NCBI GenBank assembly: GCA_050743625.1
Contig: JBOGED010000030.1
Span: forward strand, 1-5,168
Direction: 5' to 3'
DNA length: 5,168 nucleotides
Source: JBOGED01 sp050743625
GTDB lineage: Bacteria; Actinomycetota; Nitriliruptoria; Euzebyales; Egibacteraceae
Part shown: in pieces, positions 1 through 5,168 of the stretch
Layout of the letters: each line of letters starts with the position of its first letter
Numbering within the stretch: position 1 is the stretch's first letter
Notes under the pieces: generated by a model
Database searches by the model: none
What the model was told of the DNA's origin: nothing
What the model saw: the letters and a program-made list of their open reading frames with translations, nothing else
Made by a program: the position numbers and the translations under genes

Positions 1-288
1 CTGCTGCGCGGCGTCGACCTGTGGCGACGACAGCCGCACGACCACCTGGCCCGCCTGAACCTGCGCGCCGTCCGGGGCATCGATCCCGACCACCGCGCCA
101 GGCACGGCCGCGACGACCGCCTGGCTGGCCGCCGCGGCGACCCGGGCGGGAGCGGTGACCGTCTCGGCCACCTCACCCGGCCGCACCTCCTCGACGGTGA
201 CGACGGGGCGCTCACCCCCCATACATGCCGCCAAGAACGCCCCGCCCATTACCAGGGCTACCACGACCCGAGACCAATTCGTATGCAC
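1..288 (-). CDS. Efflux periplasmic adaptor lipoprotein (HlyD/RND/MacA type), N-terminal part
   Basis: Ninety-six codons are visible before the window ends; the C-terminus is missing. The start is GTG at 288-286, because the frame has no ATG between it and an in-frame stop at 339-337. The first internal ATG (codon 14) would destroy the signal peptide. The SD is weak. Residues 1-22 form a lipoprotein signal peptide: a Lys-less n-region with one Arg, a hydrophobic stretch, and the lipobox LAAC with Cys22. Residues about 55-90 match the first half of a biotinyl/lipoyl-like adaptor domain (VPGAVVGIDAPDGAQVQAGQ), followed by SSPQVDAAQQ, which leads into the expected helical hairpin. Members of this family link an inner-membrane RND or ABC pump to an outer channel; the type cannot be decided from this fragment. 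It follows PKS, glycosyltransferase and sulfotransferase genes on the same strand, so export of their product is a reasonable inference. Confidence 0.8.
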   Translation of the reverse strand, partial: MHTNWSRVVVALVMGGAFLAACMGGERPVVTVEEVRPGEVAETVTAPARVAAAASQAVVAAVPGAVVGIDAPDGAQVQAGQVVVRLSSPQVDAAQQ

Positions 289-582
289 GTCATCCAGAGT
301 GCCTCTCGAGTCACCATTTGGCGAGGAAAAAAGCCGTCAATATTCGGACTTGTTGCCGGCTCAGAGAAGCTTGTCGCAACGCGGCCGGGGCTATGGACCA
401 TTCGGAGTAGTCGCTCAAGCGCGGCGACTTAAAGCAAATCGACTACAGAGACGATGCCCTTCGCCGTACTGTGCAGAGTTAGGCCGGAATACCGGCCTAA
501 CTCTGCACAGTGCAGGAAAAGGCCGGCCGGCGCCGAGCCGCGCGCTAAGCGACAAATGGCCTGAGCGCAACACCAAGGTGGC
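289..582. other. Intergenic region between sulfotransferase and adaptor genes
   Basis: These 294 bp contain no convincing gene on either strand; short open frames cross it but lack coding character. The half next to the sulfotransferase is very GC-rich and contains a short GGCC-rich run and the long perfect palindrome described separately. The half next to the adaptor is more AT-rich and probably carries the adaptor promoter. A TTGACG hexamer on the minus strand at 340-335 could be a -35 element, but the hexamers 16-17 bp downstream match TATAAT poorly, so no promoter is called. Confidence 0.6.
468..511. repeat. Perfect 20-bp inverted repeat with 4-nt loop
   Basis: Positions 468-487 (actgtgcagagttaggccgg) are exactly reverse-complementary to 492-511, with loop aata at 488-491. 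One wobble and one further pair (467/512, 466/513) extend the stem. It lies 72 bp past the sulfotransferase stop. Neither strand has a T-tract after the stem, so it is not a typical intrinsic terminator. A perfect 20-bp stem with a tiny loop fits a palindromic interspersed repeat, a mini-element or abutted transposon ends, or a strong RNA hairpin protecting the upstream mRNA 3' end. The identity of the element is not recognised. Confidence 0.9.
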
Positions 583-1713
583 TCACAGGTACGCATATTT
601 GCGCATGTTCTCACGGCAGATCGCCTCCACGACCTCGAAGTCGCCGTATGGTGCAGGCACGGCGCCGGTCCTGATCCGCCGCACCTGCCGCCAGAATGGC
701 GCGCCAGGATCGGCGACCTCTGGCAGCTCGCAAAACTCCATCAGCTTTGCGATCTCTGTCTTCGGATTGGCGAGGACGTCCTCGTACCGCACCTCGTAGA
801 AGAACGGCACGTCCACCTTGGCGTCGTTGATGAGCGAGATCGCGTCGTTCCAGATGTTCGCCGTCGTCCTGATATCGTCGCAGCCGTAGGAGTCGATGTA
901 CTGCTCCAGCTTCGGAACCCGGGGGTAGGGCATCAGGGGGCCAGTGGGATGCGCTTGCAGTCCCAACCTGGCCCTGATCCAGGCCTCCTGCTCCGCGTGG
1001 CGGTGGTACAGCTTGATCATCGAGTTGGCCGTCATCCTGGCGTCCCTGACCACGTGAACGATCCTCGCGTCCGGGAACCATGCGCGGATAGGGGGAATGC
1101 GCGCGACCAAGGCGGGGCTCTTATTGAAGAACCGGGTGGCCCGCCCCCCGTAGCACCAGATCACCTTGCGGATGATCTCTCGCAGCTCCTCGACCTTGCG
1201 CTCGGGGATGTCCCCGATCCTGCACGTCTTGAAGCGCAAGGAATAGGGGTCGATGTTGAGCCAATCCATCAGGAACCCGTGGCCCTCGTTGGGTGAGCCG
1301 GGCTGGACCTCGACGCCGTCCAGAATGTAGCGCTCTCCCTTGAAGTCGAGCTTCAGGCGCTTGCGCGCGTGCTCGACGGCGCAGAAGCAGCTCCTGAACT
1401 GGTGCATCGAATTGGTGACGTACGCGATGTCGGGGTGCGCGCAGATGATGTCCTGCAGCATCGTCGTGCCCGAGCGGGGGAGGCCGATCAGGAAGATCGG
1501 CCGATCGATCGGGATGGCGCTCGCGTCGACCTTGAGGACCCGTCGCTCGTACGAGCGCAACGCCCGCTCGAGGAGCGCCGGTGGTTCCTCCAATGGGATG
1601 ACGAACTGGCGCTCGAATGTCTCTTTCAGAAAGATCCGGGATCGCCGGTTGCGGTACTCGACCTGCGGTTGGCCTCGCGGGCTTCGGTCATCGGCTGGAG
1701 CCTTGAACATCAT
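583..1713 (-). CDS. PAPS-dependent sulfotransferase family protein
   Basis: This 376-residue protein should transfer sulfate from 3'-phosphoadenosine-5'-phosphosulfate (PAPS) to a hydroxyl or similar group on a small molecule, lipid or sugar. The 5'-phosphosulfate loop is FLIGLPRSGTTML at residues 74-86. The 3'-phosphate site is RIVHVVRDARMTANSM at 217-232, with Arg223 and Ser231 at the usual 8-residue spacing. FFNKSP at 195-200 and the RYEDVLANP segment at 309-317 are also typical of the bacterial Sulfotransfer_3-type group. There is no signal peptide or membrane segment, so it is cytosolic. Length is normal for the group, and both PAPS motifs look intact. The start is ATG 1713-1711, 5 nt from an AGGAGA SD; a second ATG follows immediately and cannot be excluded. 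It begins 9 bp after the glycosyltransferase stop, suggesting that it acts on the glycosylated product or its aglycone. The acceptor is unknown. Confidence 0.9.
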   Translation of the reverse strand: MMFKAPADDRSPRGQPQVEYRNRRSRIFLKETFERQFVIPLEEPPALLERALRSYERRVLKVDASAIPIDRPIFLIGLPRSGTTMLQDIICAHPDIAYVTNSMHQFRSCFCAVEHARKRLKLDFKGERYILDGVEVQPGSPNEGHGFLMDWLNIDPYSLRFKTCRIGDIPERKVEELREIIRKVIWCYGGRATRFFNKSPALVARIPPIRAWFPDARIVHVVRDARMTANSMIKLYHRHAEQEAWIRARLGLQAHPTGPLMPYPRVPKLEQYIDSYGCDDIRTTANIWNDAISLINDAKVDVPFFYEVRYEDVLANPKTEIAKLMEFCELPEVADPGAPFWRQVRRIRTGAVPAPYGDFEVVEAICRENMRKYAYL

Positions 1714-1718
1714 TTCAG

Positions 1719-1724
1719 TCTCCT
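1719..1724 (-). promoter_or_regulatory. Ribosome binding site of the sulfotransferase gene
   Basis: The minus strand reads AGGAGA here, 5 nt before ATG 1713. It overlaps the last two bases of the upstream glycosyltransferase TAG stop, an arrangement typical of translational coupling. Confidence 0.75.
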
Positions 1725-3138
1725 AGATCTTGCCTGCTCGGGCCGCTATGGCCCTACTGGCTCGAGGATTCGAGGATTCGAGGATTCGAGGTTGCCTGTG
1801 ACGTTCCACGACAATGTCCGCCGCAGCGCTCACGCCTCCCGCCTCCCGGAGGCGTTGTCCCCAGTACATGGCGCGCTCTCGGAAGCCGGCGTCGGTGAGA
1901 AGGCGTGAGAGCTTGGTGACCACCTCGTCGGGGTCGATGCCCTGGGTGTCCTGAAGCGAGAGACCCGCGCCGCTGTCCGTCACGCGCACCGCGATGTCGT
2001 AGCAGTCCAACCAGAAGGGGAGTACAAGGAGCGGCTTACCGAAATACAGCCCCTCGTTGACGCCGTTGCCGCCGCCGTGGTTGAAGAACACGCGCACATG
2101 CGGGTGAGCGAGAACATTCAGCTGAGACGGCAGCCAGTGCTCGATGCGGAGGTTGGCGGGAAGCTCTGACCGCGGGAGCAGCACCTGTTGAGACTTCGGG
2201 AGCTTCCATAGGACCTGATGCGACGGCCCGAGTCGAGCGATCGCGGCGAGGATGCTGGCGATCTGGGTGCGATCCAGCCGCATGATCGTCCCGAACCCGA
2301 TATAGACAATCGAATCGTGCCGCGACAGCCACCGTGACAACTCGTTATCGCCGTCTTCGGCTTCGGGGAGTGGTGGCACGATGGCGCCGAGCATCTCGAG
2401 CTTGGGTGGGGCCGCGGGGAACGGGTACTCCAAGCCGAAGACCGTGTAGGAGAAAATGGCGACCGCGGCATCGCAGTATGGGGCCGAGAGGAAGAGCGGG
2501 TTCCCGAGCCCAAGGGCGCGTCGTTTTCGCACAAAGGCTCGCAGGGGTTTCTCGCCCAGCAAAGCGCCCAGCAGGCGGAACTTGAAGAGGATGTTGGCAC
2601 ACCTCTGCGCAGCCGTCATGTGCCGTGGCAGACCCGAGCAGGGGGTTGGGTAGTCCCGCGGCAAGCGCATATTGAACAGGTGGCTCGGGAGATGTGGAAC
2701 GCTGAGAGTAAAGGGGATTTCTCGGGTCATGGCCGCGTCCAGCGCGTACGCGGTGATGAAATCGATCACCATGAGCGATGGCTGGAGCCGTTCGACTTCC
2801 GCCAGCATGCGGCGGTACATCGCTTCGAAGTCCTCGAAGTCCGCGAGATGGCTCAAGAACGCGGCAGCGCTCTTGGCCTTCGACTGCCGCGCCATCGCCG
2901 CGTACGTGGCCTCGTCCCAGTCGGCCGGTGACGAGATCGCGCTGGTTCCCAGCGACACGAACTGCACCGGGGTAGATCCGGAAAGGGACTCGACATCCGC
3001 GCGCCGGTCTTCGGTACAGGCGAAACAGACGCCTGTGACACCCCGGTGTGAGAGCTCACGGGCGATGGCGAACAAGGGATTGAACAGTCCAGCGGGAGCC
3101 GGGCTGACGAACAGGATAGGACCGTCGGGCGTGCTCAT
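1723..3138 (-). CDS. GT1/UGT-type glycosyltransferase
   Basis: This 471-residue GT-B-fold enzyme is of the UDP-glucuronosyl/glucosyltransferase and macrolide glycosyltransferase type. It should move a sugar from a nucleotide donor to a lipophilic acceptor. The N-terminal Rossmann half starts at ILFVSPAPAGLFNPLFAIAR (residues 8-27). The C-terminal donor half has VYIGFGT (278-284), W335LPSQLNVLAH, the signature NHGGGNGVNEGLYFGKP (353-369) and LPFWLDCYD (373-381). Two usual residues differ: Leu18 stands where the GHxNP catalytic His is expected, and Cys379 follows Asp378 where the donor-binding DQ pair usually has Gln. Family similarity ends near residue 447; the remaining tail is encoded by an 8-bp tandem repeat. 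The start is ATG 3138-3136, with GGAGG 7 nt upstream. It lies 117 bp after the PKS gene and 9 bp before the sulfotransferase, consistent with tailoring of the PKS product. Donor and acceptor are unknown. Confidence 0.88.
   Translation of the reverse strand: MSTPDGPILFVSPAPAGLFNPLFAIARELSHRGVTGVCFACTEDRRADVESLSGSTPVQFVSLGTSAISSPADWDEATYAAMARQSKAKSAAAFLSHLADFEDFEAMYRRMLAEVERLQPSLMVIDFITAYALDAAMTREIPFTLSVPHLPSHLFNMRLPRDYPTPCSGLPRHMTAAQRCANILFKFRLLGALLGEKPLRAFVRKRRALGLGNPLFLSAPYCDAAVAIFSYTVFGLEYPFPAAPPKLEMLGAIVPPLPEAEDGDNELSRWLSRHDSIVYIGFGTIMRLDRTQIASILAAIARLGPSHQVLWKLPKSQQVLLPRSELPANLRIEHWLPSQLNVLAHPHVRVFFNHGGGNGVNEGLYFGKPLLVLPFWLDCYDIAVRVTDSGAGLSLQDTQGIDPDEVVTKLSRLLTDAGFRERAMYWGQRLREAGGVSAAADIVVERHRQPRILESSNPRASRAIAARAGKI
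1762..1791. repeat. 8-bp direct tandem repeat (tcgaggat, 3.75 copies)
   Basis: Perfect copies lie at 1762-1769, 1770-1777 and 1778-1785, with a 6-bp partial copy at 1786-1791. The array is inside the last codons of the glycosyltransferase gene and encodes its PRILESSNPRA tail. The unit is not a multiple of three, so gain or loss of a copy would change the frame of the tail. Confidence 0.92.
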
Positions 3139-3145
3139 TGGATTG

Positions 3146-3150
3146 CCTCC
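3146..3150 (-). promoter_or_regulatory. Ribosome binding site of the glycosyltransferase gene
   Basis: The minus strand reads GGAGG, 7 nt before ATG 3138. It fixes the start, because the same frame stays open for 39 codons further upstream, back to the PKS stop. Confidence 0.75.
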
Positions 3151-3255
3151 GTCGAAAGGGCCTTCCAGAGGGGCTTCTTGGGCGCCGCGACCCTGAAGGC
3201 CCGGAACGCTGGGGCGGTGGCCAAGGCTCGCGCCTTCCCCGTTTCCCGGCTCCCA

Positions 3256-5168
3256 TCACCACATGGCGACAGCGGCGATCCAGTCGCCGTCGCGGATCGT
3301 GCGCACGGTCAGGGGTTCGGCGTCCGACGCCGCGAAGGCAGACGTCGGGGGGCGGCCGGTGACCAGCCGAATCGCTCCGCCGGCCGCCAGGTCCAGGCTG
3401 TCGGCGAGTAGGCCGCTCGGATGCTCCAGGTCGGTCCCGAGGGCATTACCGACGGCCTGCTTCGCGCACCGGAGGCGCACGGCCCACTCGTGCCGGTGTG
3501 ATGGCTCGAGCGCGGCGAGCAGGTCATGCTCGGTCGAGGAGAGACCGAGGTCGTCGAAGGCGTCGTCGAGCGGGTTGATTCGCTGGAGCGCGATGCCGAC
3601 GCCATGGCAGCTTCCGTCGTCGCCGGCGATGGCTACCGCGGTCCCGTCAGCATGCGCCACCGACACGAACGGCGCTCGCCCGAGCTGGCGGGCCCACGGT
3701 ACGGTGACCACCGGCCTGGAGTGCTCGCCCGGGACGACCTCGATGTCGGCCGGGTACAGCTCGATGCCGTGGGTGGCCTCCAGGAAGGCGCGCACGCACT
3801 CTTTCGCGGCCGCTTGCCTCAGCAGCCAGTCCAGCCGGTCGCGGTCCGAGCCCCGCAGGTCCGCCCAGATCGCCCGCTCACGCCGGTTGAGCAAGAGCTT
3901 GACGACCGCCCGCCGCAACATGACCGCACCCGGGCCCATGAGGGTCGCTGGCAGGTCCATGCGCCGGGCGATGAACCCGGCGGGGACCGCGAGGCGGTCG
4001 AACATCGCGGGCCATCCCGCGCCGAGCGTGGCGTCGCGCGGCGAGGCCCACGGGCGGTTGAACGGCTTGGGCACGGGGAAGCAGAGGTTGGTCCAGCCCG
4101 TCAGCCGAGCGAGCAGGAGCCCGTCCGGGCCGACCAGGTCGATGTCGGAGCGGATCTGCTGGTCGGTCAGCAGCCGAACACGCGCCTGGGCCACCACCTG
4201 CGTGCCTGGCGGCGGCGAGTCCGCGAAGCGCTGGAGCCCCTCCAGCGCGAAGGGAAGGGCCGCGTAGTCGTGCTCCTCGTCGGCCCAGAAGCCGACGATC
4301 TGGCCGGCCGCGTCAAGCAGTTGCGGGTCGACGATCAGGTCCGGATCGGTCGTCGAGGCGAACAGGTCCGCCGTGGGCAGGATCCGGAGCGTGGCCTCGG
4401 TCCCCTGCTCTCCCCAGCGGTCGAGCGACACGACACCTTGGAAACGCGGGCCGTGGAACATCCGCCCGGCATAGAGGTCTTCAGCCCCGTAGGGGTATCC
4501 CCGCTCGGCCTCTAGCGCTAGGGGCGTCGCCGCCTCCGCCGCGGGGTAGGCCTCGGCGAGGACGACGGTCCCCTCGGCCACCCGGACCCCGGTCTCGGTA
4601 CCCTCCGTGAGCCGCGCCACCTCGACCTTGACCCGCAAGCCGTCCGCGGCATCCTGCCGCCGGCCCGTGATGCGCAGCGTGGCATGGCCGTCCTCCAAGT
4701 CGATCCACTGGTACGCGCGGACCGCCTCCATGCCGACGACCACCCGGCCGGGGCACAGGGCCAGGGCGGCCTCGGCACACATCTCCATACTCACGGTCAT
4801 GGGAACGACCGGGAGCGCGAGCAGGGTCTCGTCCGTCATCGAGACCTGTTTCCCGCCGAAGGCGTGATCGTGGAGGAACAGGTCTTCGTCCAGATCAAAG
4901 CGGCGCAGCGCCACCAGCTCGCCCTCGGTCCGCGACACCACCGAGCCCAACAGTGGGAACCGGCGCTCCGCAGCGACCGGAGCGGCCGTGGACGCCAGCG
5001 CGGACTGCATCATGTTGCGCTGGACGTCAAGGAACCGGTCCATCGTCGCGAGGTACGCGTCCAGCACGTGGTCGCGGATACCCGCGGGGGAGGCGTCAAC
5101 GGATACGGCGGCGGGGATCTCAGAAGTTGCGGGCCCGAGGCTGGACGGGGACGGGGACAGGGCGTGGG
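3256..5168 (-). CDS. Iterative-type polyketide synthase, C-terminal part: dehydratase and degenerate phosphopantetheinyl transferase domains
   Basis: The frame is open to the window edge, so this is the last ~637 residues of a larger synthase; the GTG at 5067-5065 is internal, not a true start. Residues below are counted from that GTG. A Ser/Pro/Ala-rich linker (5068-5168) leads into a helix at about 1-25 (DAYLATMDRFLDVQRNMMQS). A double-hotdog dehydratase follows at about 35-330. Its first half has HAFGG (His68) and LPVVPMTVSMEMCAEAA (85-101); its second has FHGPRFQ (204-210) and DAAGQ (Asp252, Gln256). Residues about 385-603 resemble a 4'-phosphopantetheinyl transferase: DWLLRQAAAKECVR, RPVV, VSVAHADG, then GVGIA and WAVRLRCAKQAVGNALG. 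The last two deviate from the catalytic consensus. A C-terminal dehydratase followed by a transferase domain is known from enediyne-type and related PUFA-like iterative PKSs. Ketosynthase, acyltransferase, carrier and ketoreductase domains would lie outside the window. The product class cannot be fixed. Confidence 0.85.
   Translation of the reverse strand, partial: HALSPSPSSLGPATSEIPAAVSVDASPAGIRDHVLDAYLATMDRFLDVQRNMMQSALASTAAPVAAERRFPLLGSVVSRTEGELVALRRFDLDEDLFLHDHAFGGKQVSMTDETLLALPVVPMTVSMEMCAEAALALCPGRVVVGMEAVRAYQWIDLEDGHATLRITGRRQDAADGLRVKVEVARLTEGTETGVRVAEGTVVLAEAYPAAEAATPLALEAERGYPYGAEDLYAGRMFHGPRFQGVVSLDRWGEQGTEATLRILPTADLFASTTDPDLIVDPQLLDAAGQIVGFWADEEHDYAALPFALEGLQRFADSPPPGTQVVAQARVRLLTDQQIRSDIDLVGPDGLLLARLTGWTNLCFPVPKPFNRPWASPRDATLGAGWPAMFDRLAVPAGFIARRMDLPATLMGPGAVMLRRAVVKLLLNRRERAIWADLRGSDRDRLDWLLRQAAAKECVRAFLEATHGIELYPADIEVVPGEHSRPVVTVPWARQLGRAPFVSVAHADGTAVAIAGDDGSCHGVGIALQRINPLDDAFDDLGLSSTEHDLLAALEPSHRHEWAVRLRCAKQAVGNALGTDLEHPSGLLADSLDLAAGGAIRLVTGRPPTSAFAASDAEPLTVRTIRDGDWIAAVAMW

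Noticed and set aside
312..340. Sigma-70-like promoter for the adaptor gene
   Set aside because: TTGACG is a good -35 match, but the hexamers at 16-17 bp spacing match TATAAT at three positions or fewer.
468..511. Palindrome as an integron attC site
   Set aside because: The core-like motifs are in the order GTTRRRY then RYYYAAC, opposite to attC, the stem is perfectly paired without extrahelical bases, and there is no integrase or cassette context.
517..540. Possible intrinsic terminator after the sulfotransferase (GC-rich hairpin then TTTT on the minus strand)
   Set aside because: The stem is only about 4-5 bp with alternative pairings, is separated from the T-run and has only four T's.
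429..614. Small minus-strand ORF just after the sulfotransferase
   Set aside because: It overlaps the sulfotransferase end in another frame and is mostly a translation of the palindrome; no convincing SD or family resemblance.
155..799. Plus-strand open frame of 214 codons across the adaptor start, the gap and the sulfotransferase end
   Set aside because: It overlaps two better supported minus-strand genes, reads through the palindrome and has no domain-like composition.
3223..3236. Short inverted repeat aaggc/gcctt between PKS and glycosyltransferase
   Set aside because: The stem is 5 bp with no T-tract; it is unlikely to be a terminator or a significant structure.
3526..4515. Long plus-strand open frames opposite the PKS gene (also 3263-4267)
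   Set aside because: They are antisense to a clear PKS coding region, rich in Arg, Gly, Pro and Ser with no recognisable motif, and are expected in GC-rich DNA.
3256..5067. GTG at 5067 as the true start of a stand-alone dehydratase-transferase protein
   Set aside because: The frame continues open upstream to the window edge with a Ser/Pro/Ala-rich linker, and no SD is apparent, so an internal position in a larger PKS is more likely.

Overview
The window is about 5.2 kb of GC-rich bacterial DNA in which every supported gene lies on the minus strand. In transcription order, from high to low coordinates, it holds four genes. First is the C-terminal part of a large iterative-type polyketide synthase (PKS), with a dehydratase domain and then a 4'-phosphopantetheinyl transferase-like domain. 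Second is a GT1/UGT-type glycosyltransferase, and third a PAPS-dependent sulfotransferase. After a 294-bp gap comes the N-terminus of a lipoprotein periplasmic adaptor (HlyD/RND/MacA type). The PKS and adaptor genes run off the two window edges.

This looks like part of a biosynthetic cluster for a glycosylated, sulfated polyketide or fatty-acid-like product with an associated exporter. The glycosyltransferase and sulfotransferase are 9 bp apart, and the sulfotransferase Shine-Dalgarno (SD) sequence overlaps the glycosyltransferase stop, so they are probably translationally coupled. The PKS and glycosyltransferase are 117 bp apart but in the same reading frame, with one TGA between them. The adaptor probably has its own transcription start. 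The gap before it carries a perfect 20-bp inverted repeat with a 4-nt loop.

The most notable observations are three. The PKS dehydratase domain keeps its catalytic motifs, but the C-terminal phosphopantetheinyl transferase domain has lost the usual acidic metal ligands and the Glu and Lys of its KE..K motif, so it is probably inactive. The glycosyltransferase has Leu where GT1 enzymes usually have the catalytic His. Its C-terminal tail is written by an 8-bp tandem repeat.

The organism cannot be named from the sequence. High GC, a lipoprotein adaptor and this PKS architecture would suit a GC-rich, metabolite-producing lineage (for example myxobacteria, other GC-rich Gram-negative phyla or actinobacteria). 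No RNA genes, CRISPR arrays or intact mobile elements were seen.
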